This document shows, in pieces, positions 51,703 through 60,907 of a stretch of DNA of 64,000 nt. Origin of the DNA: UBA3824 sp017541145. GTDB lineage: Bacteria; Bacteroidota; Bacteroidia; Bacteroidales; UBA3824. The notes below the pieces were generated by a model, which had not been told where the DNA came from, searched no databases, and saw only the letters and a list, made by a program, of their open reading frames with translations. The stretch covers positions 1 to 64,000 of the forward strand of contig CAMVLO010000008.1 in NCBI GenBank assembly GCA_947168365.1, read 5' to 3'. The first letter of the stretch is position 1. Every line of letters starts with the position of its first letter. Both the position numbers and the translations under genes were made by a program.

Positions 51703-53790
51703 TTACTTCATATCTCCGATTACATTGGTAGCTTCCAAAAGGTAAATATCTTTTTCCAAATCGCCGAACCAACGTGTAAACTTCTGAGCCTTAACAGTAT
51801 CGTTAGCAACAGATTTTTTGTCAGCAGCCAAATATGAAGCCTTGAGACCGGTTTTGTCTTTACCGATATTAGAGAATTTGTCAGCTTCAATCTTGAGAGC
51901 ACGCTGCTCATCGCGATACTTTTCTATATTAAGTGTAAACAAAGATTGATCGCTGCGAGCTTTCAAACGTTTGGCATTTTCGTCAATTTGTTTGAAAATC
52001 GGATTATTTTTGATACGATCTTTTGAGTTTGACACCACTTTTTTCTTTCTGTAAGAATGTTCCCAAGTCATATAATCAGCCTTGGAAATTTCATCGTAAG
52101 GCAACGGATTGTGTGTTTCCTTCTCTCCTACTTTCAAATATGAATAAGAATCAGGCACAATAATATCCGGAATTACACCACGAAGCTGTGTAGTACCGCC
52201 ATTGATACGATAGAATTTCTGAATTGTGATTTTGATAGCACCCAACGGCTTGATATCGTTGTTATTAGGTAAGAAATTGTCAAAATCGTAAATACTTTGT
52301 ACTGTACCTTTTCCGTAAGAAGATTCGCTACCCATGATGATTGCACGGTCGTAATCTTGCATTGCGGCAGACAAAATTTCAGAAGCCGATGCACTGAAAC
52401 TGTTTACCATCACTACAAGCGGACCTGAATAATAGATTTCGGAACTCTTGTCGGAAAGTTGTCTTGTTAAACCGTCTTTGGTTTTTACCTGAACGATAGG
52501 ACCTTTTTCGATAAACAATCCCGACATGTCAACAACGTCAGAAAGACTGCCGCCGCCATTGTTTCTTAAATCAAGTACCACACCGTCAACGTTTTCGCGA
52601 TTGAGTTTTTCAAGTTCGGTTTTAACATCTTTGCTGCAAAAACGACCGTTTTTATCATTGAAGTCAGCATAAAATTTCGGCAAATAAATATATCCGACTC
52701 TGGTTTTTCCGTCCGGCGAAGTAAGAATTGAAGATTTTGCGTAAGTTTCTTCGATTACTACAACATCACGTTCAATTGGAATCACTTTTACAGTACCATC
52801 TATTTTTTTAACAGTAAGTTTTACAGTAGAACCTTTTTTACCGCGAACCATTTTTACAACATCGTCCAATTCCATATTTGTAATATCAATCGGTTCGTTG
52901 TCACCCTGACCAACTTTTTGAATTACATCGTTGACTTCGAGTTCGCCTTGTCGCCAGCTGGCACTTCCGGGAATGATATCAACAACTTTAGTTTGACCGT
53001 TGCGGCTCTGAAGTGTTGCTCCAATGCCTTCAAACTTGCCTGACATCGAGATGTCAAAATTAGTTTTGTCGTCCGGCATGAAAAATTCCGAATGAGGGTC
53101 GCAAGCTGCAACAATAGAATTCAAGAAAAACGACAACCAATCTTTGTCTTTGAAATTGTAAAAACGTTTTTGCTCTTTCACACTGTTGATTGCGTCTTTT
53201 TTGAGTTCGTCAAGAGATTTTACGGTATAAGAAGTATCTTTCTTAGCGATTGCAGTATCTTGAGCATCAACAAGATCGCAATATCTTTCGAGTACGGCAA
53301 GTTTTGCAATTTTTCTCCAATAATCTTTCAAAGCCGCCTCACTTTCGCAATATTGAAGAGAATCAGGCTCGGTTTGGATGTATTCATCAACTGAAAAATC
53401 AAAATCACCGGCAAGAGCCTCTTCCCAATATGATTTTGCCTGATCCTGACGCTTTTTAATAACAGATGTCACCAAATTATAAAACTCAAAATCAGTGGTT
53501 TTGATGGCATTATCAATTTTATATCTGTATTTTTCAAACTCCTCGATATCTGATTTCAAAAAGTAACGTTTTCCGTAATCCAATTTTTCCATATACTCGT
53601 CGAAAATCTTGGATGAAAACGCATCATCGAATGTAATACTCTCGTAATGAGCAGTTTGTAAAGATTGACCTACAAATGAAAAAATCACTTTTTCACGCTC
53701 GGATGCTGAATAGAATTTCAGTGGTTTAAACGCAACTTCTATAAGAGCTACAGCCAAAACCACGGCACTAACTTTTAATATTGCTTTCAT
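51703..53790 (-). CDS. S41A C-terminal processing protease (Prc/Tsp-like)
   Basis: A 695-residue periplasmic protease. From the ATG at 53790 it has a signal sequence (MKAILKVSAVVLAVALIEVAF). A helical Prc N-terminal domain is followed by a PDZ domain (about residues 230-315, GIGATLQSRNGQTKVVDIIPGS; key part IIPGSASWRQGELEVND). The S41 catalytic domain has Ser in NSFSASASEI and Lys in SSYGKGTVQ, and a Tsp-type C-terminal tail is present. An in-frame ATG 16 codons upstream (53838) is possible and would lengthen the n-region. It degrades or trims envelope proteins by their C-termini. Confidence 0.9.
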   Translation of the reverse strand: MKAILKVSAVVLAVALIEVAFKPLKFYSASEREKVIFSFVGQSLQTAHYESITFDDAFSSKIFDEYMEKLDYGKRYFLKSDIEEFEKYRYKIDNAIKTTDFEFYNLVTSVIKKRQDQAKSYWEEALAGDFDFSVDEYIQTEPDSLQYCESEAALKDYWRKIAKLAVLERYCDLVDAQDTAIAKKDTSYTVKSLDELKKDAINSVKEQKRFYNFKDKDWLSFFLNSIVAACDPHSEFFMPDDKTNFDISMSGKFEGIGATLQSRNGQTKVVDIIPGSASWRQGELEVNDVIQKVGQGDNEPIDITNMELDDVVKMVRGKKGSTVKLTVKKIDGTVKVIPIERDVVVIEETYAKSSILTSPDGKTRVGYIYLPKFYADFNDKNGRFCSKDVKTELEKLNRENVDGVVLDLRNNGGGSLSDVVDMSGLFIEKGPIVQVKTKDGLTRQLSDKSSEIYYSGPLVVMVNSFSASASEILSAAMQDYDRAIIMGSESSYGKGTVQSIYDFDNFLPNNNDIKPLGAIKITIQKFYRINGGTTQLRGVIPDIIVPDSYSYLKVGEKETHNPLPYDEISKADYMTWEHSYRKKKVVSNSKDRIKNNPIFKQIDENAKRLKARSDQSLFTLNIEKYRDEQRALKIEADKFSNIGKDKTGLKASYLAADKKSVANDTVKAQKFTRWFGDLEKDIYLLEATNVIGDMK

Positions 53791-53913
53791 TATTTTATTT
53801 CTTTTCGTTTCTTTATCGTCTTGATAATCAATAGACATGATATCATTTTTGTTTTATAGGTAAATATTATATAGCGATCAAATTTTTGTTTGTTATATTA
53901 AACTAACAAATTA

Positions 53914-53921
53914 CAAATATA
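53914..53921 (-). promoter_or_regulatory. -7 element of the S41 protease gene
   Basis: On the minus strand TATATTTG matches TAnnTTTG, in the AT-rich region about 75-125 nt before the possible starts. No clear -33. Confidence 0.35.
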
Positions 53922-54051
53922 GAATTTTTTTTTTATGAACATTTGATTTTTGTAACTTTTTTTTTGTTACAAATCGTAACAACATATCAATTAGAACGAA
54001 ATAGAAATAAAAAAGTAAGAATTTTGATGTTAAAAAAAAGGAAACTTACGG

Positions 54052-54090
54052 ATAAAAAAAAGTCTCTTGCCGATTAAAACAAGAGACTTG
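54052..54090 (-). terminator. tRNA-Arg terminator
   Basis: On the minus strand a 10-bp perfect stem AAGTCTCTTG/CAAGAGACTT with a 10-nt loop is followed by T residues, 13 nt after the tRNA 3' end. Confidence 0.85.
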
Positions 54091-54102
54091 AAAACATTTT
54101 CG

Positions 54103-54176
54103 TGATCCGGGTGCGATTCGAACGCACGACCCACAGCTTAGAAGGCTGTTGCTCTATCCAGCTGAGCTACCGGACC
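54103..54176 (-). tRNA. tRNA-Arg (TCT)
   Basis: 74 nt on the minus strand. The acceptor is GGTCCGG/CCGGATC, the D-stem GCTC/GAGC, and the anticodon stem ACAGC/GCTGT with loop CTTCTAA (anticodon TCT). The T-arm is GTGCGTTCGAATCGCAC and the discriminator is A. CCA is not encoded. Confidence 0.95.
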
Positions 54177-54199
54177 TCGTTGTTTTTATTTTACGGATA

Positions 54200-54231
54200 C
54201 AAAATTATGGTGTTTTTTTATAACCACCAAA
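54200..54231 (-). promoter_or_regulatory. tRNA-Arg promoter
   Basis: On the minus strand TAATTTTG (54200-54207) with TTTG (54228-54231) 20 nt upstream, 23 nt before the tRNA 5' end. Confidence 0.65.
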
Positions 54232-54279
54232 TTTTTTTCGAGTTTTTTTGCAATATTTTTCAAAGTTTTTTTCAATGCT

Positions 54280-55698
54280 TTAATTTTCAAAGAATTCCGG
54301 TTTGAAGTTTACAAGGTAAATTTTGTCCGTAGAACGGGTTAAAGCCGTATATAACCACCGTAAATACTCTCGGTCGAGCATTTCTTCGGTAATATATCCT
54401 TGGTCAACATAAACTTCTTTCCACTGTCCGCCCTGAGATTTGTGACATGTAACGGCGTAAGCAAATTTCACTTGCAAGGCATTGAAAAATTCGTTTTGTC
54501 GCAATTCTTTGTACATCTCTTTTTTTGACATGCCTTGATAATCTTCGATAACTGCCTGAAACAGAGCTTGATTTTCTTTTTCAGTAAGCGACGGACCTTC
54601 GCTTTGAATTGATTCTTTTATGATTTTTGCCGAGATTTCCAGACCGTCGTAATCGTGAAATTTCAGGTCTACATTTATAAAGTGAAACCCGTAAAGCGAC
54701 TGCTCCCGCCCAACTCTTACAACTTCTGCTATATCACCGTTTGCTATAAAATCCAGATTTTCAATATCTTTGGCGTAAAAATAATTATTTTTCACCACCA
54801 TAATCATATCGCCTTTGGTAATTTCTTCTTCACGCCAGAAAATTCGGCTGCGGATACCGTTGTTATAAATATTAGCGTTTTTGTTGCTACGAGTTACAAC
54901 CAAAGTTTCCAACACGCCCGATTTGCTGTAAGAATTTTCAAGTTTTTCCAATAATCCGGCACCTGTAATTCGTTGAATATCATCAAAATTTGTTACAGTA
55001 AGATGCGGTTTTACAAGTTCGCCGGGCAATACGCGGTCAATCTGATTTCTCAGACTTGTAGCATTATATAATATGCCGGATTCCGATGCCTGACGTACTA
55101 CATTGGACAACAACGCATTGTAAACCGTTTTGCCGTAACATTCCAACTCACCTTTGTCCAACGCCGGCGAAAGCGGACTTCCCACCGGCGGCAACTGCGC
55201 TGTATCACCTATTAATATAAGTCTGCAATTGTGACCGGAAAAAACGTATGAAATAAGATCGTCCAAAAGTCTGCCCGTACCAAATGCGCTAAGCTCGCCG
55301 CCGCCCTGAGCTATCATCGAGGCTTCGTCTACTATAAAAAAGGTGTCGGAACAAAGATTTCTGTTAACAAGAAATTTTCCGTCAATACCCGATTGTTGGA
55401 TATAAATCGACTTGTGGATAGTAAAAGCTTTGCTCTTAGCGAACTGCGAAAACACCTTGGCAGCGCGACCTGTAGGCGCCATAAGTTTGGTTTTAACTTG
55501 AAAATCATTGAGCGTTTTCACAAAAGCCGACATCAAACTTGTTTTACCCGTACCGGCATATCCGCAAAGCAAAAAAATACTGTCTTCTTGCGATTCCAAC
55601 ACAAACCGGCACAACGAATCCATCGCTTTGTCCTGATCTTCAGTGGGTTTGAATCCAAAATTATCGAGAAAAATACTTTTGAGAAAATCTAATTTCAT
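54280..55698 (-). CDS. RecD-like ATP-dependent DNA helicase
   Basis: A 472-residue superfamily 1B helicase. It has Walker A GYAGTGKTS (about 46-54), APTGRAAK (motif Ia), FIVDEASMI (Walker B), GDTAQLPPVGSP (motif III), and the C-terminal UvrD-C2-like VTCHKSQGGQW and LYTALTRSTDKIYLV (motifs V-VI). It lacks the long N-terminal domain of RecD2, so it is the compact form common in Bacteroidota. Recombination or phage-type roles cannot be told apart. Confidence 0.9.
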   Translation of the reverse strand: MKLDFLKSIFLDNFGFKPTEDQDKAMDSLCRFVLESQEDSIFLLCGYAGTGKTSLMSAFVKTLNDFQVKTKLMAPTGRAAKVFSQFAKSKAFTIHKSIYIQQSGIDGKFLVNRNLCSDTFFIVDEASMIAQGGGELSAFGTGRLLDDLISYVFSGHNCRLILIGDTAQLPPVGSPLSPALDKGELECYGKTVYNALLSNVVRQASESGILYNATSLRNQIDRVLPGELVKPHLTVTNFDDIQRITGAGLLEKLENSYSKSGVLETLVVTRSNKNANIYNNGIRSRIFWREEEITKGDMIMVVKNNYFYAKDIENLDFIANGDIAEVVRVGREQSLYGFHFINVDLKFHDYDGLEISAKIIKESIQSEGPSLTEKENQALFQAVIEDYQGMSKKEMYKELRQNEFFNALQVKFAYAVTCHKSQGGQWKEVYVDQGYITEEMLDREYLRWLYTALTRSTDKIYLVNFKPEFFEN

Positions 55699-55827
55699 TT
55701 TTAATAATAAAAGCCTGATACAACAAACTGCTAAATTACCAATTTTTCAAAATAAAAAAGTTCTTTTGGCAAAAATTATTTTTAATAAAATATTAAATAT
55801 TTTTGAATTGTTATTAAATTTTTTTCT

Positions 55828-55835
55828 TAAATTTG
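55828..55835 (+). promoter_or_regulatory. -7 element before the pseudopilin-like gene
   Basis: TAAATTTG matches TAnnTTTG, 36 nt before the ATG. A TTTG at 55802-55805 lies 22 nt upstream. Confidence 0.5.
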
Positions 55836-55871
55836 CCACATAAAAAAATTAAAAAATAAACATTTTCAACA

Positions 55872-56513
55872 ATGAAAAAAATAATTGAGTTAGTATTATT
55901 TGCATTAATCCTATTCTTAGGTTATATGCTGTGGGATAGCATAATGGAACCTATCCGTTTTAATAAGAGCGCAGATTGGCGCAAAGAATTGACTGTTCAA
56001 AAATTGAAAGACATCAGAAATGCACAAGTAGCATTCAAAAGTCAACGCGGTCACTATGCAGGAAATTTTGATACATTGATTGATTTTATCAAAAACGGTA
56101 AAATCAAAATTGTAAAAGCAATTGGTAACATTCCTGACAGTTTCTACAACAAATACCCACGTAAACTTGCAGAAGAAAAAGCTATTGAAGCAGGTATTGT
56201 AAAACGTGATACCTTGGAAGTAAGTTGCTATGATTCATTGTGTGCAAACAAATACACATTGGATTCATTGGCATACGTACCAAAGTCAAACAATGTAAAA
56301 TTTGAACTTGGTGCAGTTGATTCACTTTTGACAGGTTCCGGTGTAACAATTCCGGTATTTGAATGCAAAACCCCTTATGAAGTATATTTGCAAGGTCTTG
56401 ACAGACAGGAAATTATCAACAAAATTGATGAAGCAGAAACCCTCGGCAGATATCCTGGCTTAAAAGTTGGTTCACTTACAGAATACAACAACAATGCCGG
56501 CAACTGGGAATAA
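55872..56513 (+). CDS. Membrane-anchored protein of unknown function, pseudopilin-like N-terminus
   Basis: A 213-residue protein. One N-terminal helix (IIELVLFALILFLGYMLW) is followed by a soluble domain beginning LKDIRNAQVAFKSQRGHYAGNFDTLIDFIKNG. That helix-then-loop layout resembles the start of type II secretion/type IV pseudopilins (the xAY-x4-G-x-YP pattern). However, no prepilin peptidase site (G/F-T-L-x-E) is present. Two cysteines (YDSLCANKY and FECKTP) are in the exported part. I do not recognise the family. It has a promoter and a strong terminator, so it is monocistronic, just ahead of DUF3822. Confidence 0.6.
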   Translation: MKKIIELVLFALILFLGYMLWDSIMEPIRFNKSADWRKELTVQKLKDIRNAQVAFKSQRGHYAGNFDTLIDFIKNGKIKIVKAIGNIPDSFYNKYPRKLAEEKAIEAGIVKRDTLEVSCYDSLCANKYTLDSLAYVPKSNNVKFELGAVDSLLTGSGVTIPVFECKTPYEVYLQGLDRQEIINKIDEAETLGRYPGLKVGSLTEYNNNAGNWE

Positions 56514-56539
56514 TTTTTTTAGAAAAAATAAAAAAATCA

Positions 56540-56568
56540 GGGGAAAACTTTCGAGTTTTCCCTTTTTT
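56540..56568 (+). terminator. UUCG-tetraloop terminator
   Basis: A 9-bp perfect stem GGGAAAACT/AGTTTTCCC closed by a TTCG tetraloop is followed by six T. Confidence 0.92.
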
Positions 56569-56619
56569 GTTGTAATTTAGTGCCGTAAAAAGTTTAATAT
56601 TCAGCTAAAATCAAGTACA

Positions 56620-57459
56620 ATGAAAGATATATTTGCAAAAACCGATTCTTGTAATATCAACAAGACAAGCACTTACAATCTGTCAATACAGATCAGTCAG
56701 CGCGGTTATACATATTGCATTCTCGATACTTACGCCAAAGAGTATCTTGCTATCAAACATATCGGATACGGAATGGAGCTTAGCGACGAGAATCTTTATG
56801 ACAAAATCAAGCAAAATCTTACTAATGACCCGTTTATGGGAAAAACCTACAAATCCGTTGACATGATTTTCGTCACAAGAAAATCTATTATTGTACCTAA
56901 CGCGATTTTCGACAAAACAAAACTCAAAGATCTTACTTCGGCTAATTTTCCAATCTCCGACAAGGAAGAAATTCAATTCAATAAACTGAAATCTATATCT
57001 TCGTGCGATGTGTTTGTTATTCCGTCATACCTTACTACATTGATGGTCAACACTTTCCCTGAAATAAATTTCTATCACGAGGGTACTCCGTTTATAGAAA
57101 ATATTATAAAAAACGGCAGCGAAGAACCTACAATTTCTGTAAATTTCTATTACGATTTTATGGATATTGCTGTTTCGCAAGGCGGTAAAATATTGTTGTA
57201 CAATACTTTCGCTTACCAAAGCGCAACCGACGTTTTGTACTGCATACAATCAATTATCACAAAGTTGAAACTTGATAAAAAAACTGCTGTAAAACTTACA
57301 GGATACCAAGATGCAGAATCTGAGATTTATCAATTGTTGTACAAGTATTTACCGAATGTTACATTCAATTCATTGAACAGCAATTATGAATATTCGTTCT
57401 CAAACGAGATTCCTGAACATACTTTCCACAATATGATGATATTGCCATGCGTATTATAA
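56620..57459 (+). CDS. DUF3822 family protein
   Basis: A 279-residue soluble protein of the DUF3822 family, which is found in Bacteroidota next to rsmD. The layout resembles an actin/PilM-like ATPase fold: two beta-rich halves, with STYNLSIQISQRGYTYCILD at the start and NFYYDFMDIAVSQGGKILLYNTF at the middle. No phosphate-binding loop can be confirmed. Its end overlaps rsmD by 13 bp, so translational coupling is likely. The function is unknown. Confidence 0.82.
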   Translation: MKDIFAKTDSCNINKTSTYNLSIQISQRGYTYCILDTYAKEYLAIKHIGYGMELSDENLYDKIKQNLTNDPFMGKTYKSVDMIFVTRKSIIVPNAIFDKTKLKDLTSANFPISDKEEIQFNKLKSISSCDVFVIPSYLTTLMVNTFPEINFYHEGTPFIENIIKNGSEEPTISVNFYYDFMDIAVSQGGKILLYNTFAYQSATDVLYCIQSIITKLKLDKKTAVKLTGYQDAESEIYQLLYKYLPNVTFNSLNSNYEYSFSNEIPEHTFHNMMILPCVL

Positions 57460-57986
57460 CAGGACTTTTCAGAAGCAGACAAATAAATCTGCCGTCGTTT
57501 TTCTCGGACAGACCTACAACCGATATGGCGAAGGAATCGTTGTTCAATATTCTCAACAATACTATTGATTTTGAGCAAGTTAGATTTTTGGATTTGTTTT
57601 CAGGCACCGGCGGTATCAGCTACGAAATGGCGTCAAGAGGATGCAAAGATATTATTTGCGTGGATATCAACAGGAAATATTGCGAATTTATCAACAAGAG
57701 TTTCAAATCGATGTTTCCGGACAAATCGCCGGCAAGGGTAATAAATACCGATGCGTTTAAGTTTATCGAAAACAATCCGCTGAATTTTGACCTAATTTTT
57801 GCCGACCCGCCTTACGATATGGAAGGCGTTGAAAGAATTCCGGAACTGATTATGAACAATCCGGGCGTTACAAGCAATACATTGTTGGTAATGGAACATA
57901 GTGCAAAAACTCATTTTACTGATTTTACTCATATCAAAGACCAAAGACATTATGGTAAAGTAAATTTCAGTTTTTACCAGAAATAA
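57447..57986 (+). CDS. rsmD: 16S rRNA (guanine966-N2)-methyltransferase
   Basis: A 179-residue SAM-dependent methyltransferase modifying G966 of 16S rRNA. It starts MRIITGLFRSRQINLPSF. The SAM-binding loop is LDLFSGTGGISYEMASRG, and the catalytic motif IV is FADPPYDM (DPPY). It has the normal size and overlaps DUF3822 by 13 bp. Confidence 0.94.
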   Translation: MRIITGLFRSRQINLPSFFSDRPTTDMAKESLFNILNNTIDFEQVRFLDLFSGTGGISYEMASRGCKDIICVDINRKYCEFINKSFKSMFPDKSPARVINTDAFKFIENNPLNFDLIFADPPYDMEGVERIPELIMNNPGVTSNTLLVMEHSAKTHFTDFTHIKDQRHYGKVNFSFYQK

Positions 57987-57994
57987 TCACACAA

Positions 57995-58029
57995 AAAAAG
58001 TCCGGCAGATTTTTCTACCGGACTTTTTT
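57995..58029 (+). terminator. rsmD terminator (bidirectional)
   Basis: A 9-bp stem AAAGTCCGG/CCGGACTTT with a 12-nt loop, flanked by A and T runs. It serves rsmD and the convergent lipoprotein gene ending at 58043. Confidence 0.88.
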
Positions 58030-58042
58030 ATTGAATTTTTTT

Positions 58043-58285
58043 TTAATGTGTTTTCTTGCCTACTGAAGTAGATGAGCTACTGCTGCTACTTCCGGTTGTG
58101 GTCTTTTTACCGACAGAAGTTGAAGAAGAATTTCCTCCGTTGGTGTTAGTTGTAGTGTTGGTTGTATTTCTGTTGGTATTGTTGTTGGTAGTTGTGGTAG
58201 TACCCAAAAGGATATCACAAGACGGCAAAACAATCATAACAGAAAAAATCAACAAAAGTCCAAAAATCAAATGTTTCCTTTTCAT
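58043..58285 (-). CDS. Small Thr/Asn/Ser-rich lipoprotein (80 aa)
   Basis: An 80-residue protein with a lipoprotein signal and lipobox LPSC (Cys23). The mature part is nearly all Thr, Asn, Ser and Gly. It contains a duplicated STSVGKKT motif, the second copy at the very C-terminus. Codon runs of ACT/AAC/AGT suggest growth by slippage. No folded domain is expected; it could be a surface spacer or an O-glycosylated tether, which is inference. The stop is 20 nt from the papain-like gene, which is upstream on the same strand. Confidence 0.7.
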   Translation of the reverse strand: MKRKHLIFGLLLIFSVMIVLPSCDILLGTTTTTNNNTNRNTTNTTTNTNGGNSSSTSVGKKTTTGSSSSSSSTSVGKKTH

Positions 58286-58305
58286 ATATAAATAGTTTTA
58301 AGTGA

Positions 58306-60078
58306 TTAACGAGTTTTCTTTGGTAATACGCAAATTTCACCGTTAGCTACACCGGCTTTCCAAGCAGCTGCCTTTTTAGAAAGTTCGCCTGATTTTTTGT
58401 TAGCACGAATCAAAGCAGAAATTTCGTCGGTAGAATATGCATTGAGATTGCCCGGCAATACAACAGATTGGAATGTTCCTTTGCCGTTTTGCTTTGGCAT
58501 AACGTCTGATTTACTGATTTTTGCGGATTTAGAAATATTTGTCGGAACACCTTTAACATAATGAATTGGGCTTCCGTCTGAATTACCCCAATAGCAATAA
58601 TTGTTGTCCTCGCAAGATTCTTCAATACCGTTAAACGCATCAGCAAAAAGTACAAGGTAATAATCACCGGTAAGAGGCGGCATTTTGTACCCCCAAACAA
58701 ATTCTTTTTCGTCATTGTTTATAACTTGTGCTACACTGTAACCGCTCGGAATATCATAATTGTTCCAAGAATAACCTTGTGCGGCAACACCAAGATAATC
58801 CAACGGTTTAGGATCATCTTCTTCTGTCCAGTTAGGATTGTACTGATTTTTATTACCCAAATTATCAGTATAATAATCTAAAAGTATTATACCATAATCA
58901 TTTGCATTGTAAGCATTGTAATACAACAAACAAATTGCCCAATCTGATGAACTCTTAATTGTATTTGTTCCTGCATTGTAAACATTGTAAGTAGCTTCAC
59001 GCCAGCCTGTTTCATGAGCATGTTCTGAATATGAAAGTTCATCATCGGTAAGTGAATATGCAATCACATCATTACCTGAATTTTTGTTGTCGTCAACAAC
59101 GGTATTGGTTTCGTCGTCGATTTCTGTATCATTGATATTGTAAGCAACGTAAGCACAATAAGCAAATTTGCCGCCGACAAAAAAGTTTTCGTCAACCCAA
59201 ATATATCCGTCATCACCCCAATTTGAACCCCAAGAGTTAACTACACGAAATGCTCCGTTTGAACCTTTGTCATCGTCGTAACCGCTGAGCACCATCGCAT
59301 GGTAAGCGTGCATACCAGTATAACCGTATGTCTGATCGTAAAGCACTGACGATGAATTGGCGTTCATAAATTCGTCACCAAGTTGAGCACCAAATACAAC
59401 TAACTGACCGTTAGCAAGATACTCTTTGATTGTCTGTTTGTCAACTTTGATTTGACGGAATGATTTGATTTTGTAATTTCCGGCAGTACTTGAACCCGCA
59501 GAACGGTTGTAACTGCAATTACCAAGATTTGTGTACGGTACATCGCTAAGAGTTGCAACACCGCGGGAAATCATAACGTCAAAAGCGTATTCAAAGTTGG
59601 TTCCGTTGCAGCCGTCGCCTTTGTAACTGTTTTCAATTGACCAAAACAAATCTTTAGGACTGAACTGATTTGAAGTATTTTTCAAATTACTTTTTGTTAA
59701 TCCTTTTTGTTTTGCATACAAGAAAGAACGACAGTTGTACGCAGTAGCCCACGCCACGCAAGTACCATATTGACCCTGATTTCCGATTGGCGGAAGATAA
59801 TCGGTTAAATCCACTTTGCGAGGCAAATTATTTGAAGAAAGTTTGTCGGAAGTCTGTTTTGTAGACAACAAAATATCCTGAGCCTGATGTTCTGTATCCT
59901 CGTCCTGAGCAAACCATCCGAAATAATTGTCACCGGAATTTGTTGAATACTCATTATCACCAAAAAGAACTGCGTTCAAAACATTTGACAAAGTCTCTTC
60001 GTCACATGAGGTAAATCCCGCAGCTCCGGTCAACAAACCTGCTGACACCAAAGCAGTAAAAAGTTTTGTTTTTTTCAT
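58306..60078 (-). CDS. C1 papain-family lipoprotein peptidase
   Basis: A 590-residue lipoprotein (lipobox FTSC, Cys25). The catalytic C1 domain (about 90-310) has Gln101 and Cys107 in GNQGQYGTCVAWA, His260 in AYHAMVLSGYDD, and Asn281 in VVNSWGSNWGDDGY, so it should be active. A C-terminal CARDB-like beta domain (about 345-520, DYYLVLFADAFNGIEESCEDNN; key part FNGIEESCEDNN) and a tail without a T9SS signal follow. The mature enzyme is probably anchored in the outer membrane. It is encoded with two other lipoproteins. Confidence 0.9.
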   Translation of the reverse strand: MKKTKLFTALVSAGLLTGAAGFTSCDEETLSNVLNAVLFGDNEYSTNSGDNYFGWFAQDEDTEHQAQDILLSTKQTSDKLSSNNLPRKVDLTDYLPPIGNQGQYGTCVAWATAYNCRSFLYAKQKGLTKSNLKNTSNQFSPKDLFWSIENSYKGDGCNGTNFEYAFDVMISRGVATLSDVPYTNLGNCSYNRSAGSSTAGNYKIKSFRQIKVDKQTIKEYLANGQLVVFGAQLGDEFMNANSSSVLYDQTYGYTGMHAYHAMVLSGYDDDKGSNGAFRVVNSWGSNWGDDGYIWVDENFFVGGKFAYCAYVAYNINDTEIDDETNTVVDDNKNSGNDVIAYSLTDDELSYSEHAHETGWREATYNVYNAGTNTIKSSSDWAICLLYYNAYNANDYGIILLDYYTDNLGNKNQYNPNWTEEDDPKPLDYLGVAAQGYSWNNYDIPSGYSVAQVINNDEKEFVWGYKMPPLTGDYYLVLFADAFNGIEESCEDNNYCYWGNSDGSPIHYVKGVPTNISKSAKISKSDVMPKQNGKGTFQSVVLPGNLNAYSTDEISALIRANKKSGELSKKAAAWKAGVANGEICVLPKKTR

Positions 60079-60091
60079 CGGTTATTACGTT

Positions 60092-60907
60092 TTATTGGTT
60101 AAATATATCTTTTACTTCAGTTGATTGAACGAAATAATTACCGTGTTGTTCCACTGATTCGGGATTTGAAACCTTACTACCGCTAAGTTTTAAGCCCAAA
60201 TAATATACTGAGTTGCAAAAAACTACACGATCTGAAAAATTTGCATTAGAAAAATCAGGCAAATCATAACACATATTGTCCGAAAATTCAAAATACCCGT
60301 AAAAATGTGAGTCCAAAAACAATACCGGCTCGTAAAATTTTGCACGTTGTACCAATACTGACTTTTTGAACATCGTTTTGAAAAACGAAGTACGACCTCC
60401 GAAACGGCATCCCAAAAATTTGGTATCGTTCATAAAATTGGCAGCTGCAAAAATTGCACCTTTGGAAAAATCAGTTCCGTTGAACTCTGCTTGACCTTCT
60501 ACAACGCTCAATTCAAAACTGACATCTTTTGAAAACTCTGTCTGTGAGAACTGTACATTTTTCAAAAATTTACATTCATAAAACATCACCGTCTTGTTGA
60601 AAACGGTACGAAGAATACTATTTTTGAAACTGTAAGCCAAAACACTGTCTTCAAATGTACAATTTACAAAAGCCAATTCACTTTCGATGTAAATCGTAGA
60701 AACCGGAAGATTATTGTCTTTATCCAAAATTTTGGTAAAATCCAAAACTCCGGTAATAGTTTTATTTTTGATTACCAGCTTTTTACCTTCTGAAATTTGT
60801 TTCAACAAATTTTCCGCCGAAATTGTATCGGATTCTTGCAACGGTCTGGTACACGAAATACCGAAAATCAAGCTGAAAATAAACAAAAATGGAATCAATT
60901 TTTTCAT
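60092..60907 (-). CDS. Pentapeptide-repeat-like lipoprotein
   Basis: A 271-residue lipoprotein (lipobox GISC, Cys19). Residues about 75-240 contain phenylalanine-centred pentapeptides (A/V-x-F-x-x: FVNCTFEDSV, FYECKFLKNV, FNGTDFSKGA, FLGCRFGGRT) that build a right-handed quadrilateral beta-helix. The N-terminal part (LLKQISEGKKLVIKNKTITGVLDF) resembles a conserved Bacteroidota opening. The ATG overlaps the NUDIX stop by 4 bp (ATGA), so the two are likely translationally coupled. The papain-like gene follows 13 nt on. Confidence 0.78.
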   Translation of the reverse strand: MKKLIPFLFIFSLIFGISCTRPLQESDTISAENLLKQISEGKKLVIKNKTITGVLDFTKILDKDNNLPVSTIYIESELAFVNCTFEDSVLAYSFKNSILRTVFNKTVMFYECKFLKNVQFSQTEFSKDVSFELSVVEGQAEFNGTDFSKGAIFAAANFMNDTKFLGCRFGGRTSFFKTMFKKSVLVQRAKFYEPVLFLDSHFYGYFEFSDNMCYDLPDFSNANFSDRVVFCNSVYYLGLKLSGSKVSNPESVEQHGNYFVQSTEVKDIFNQ

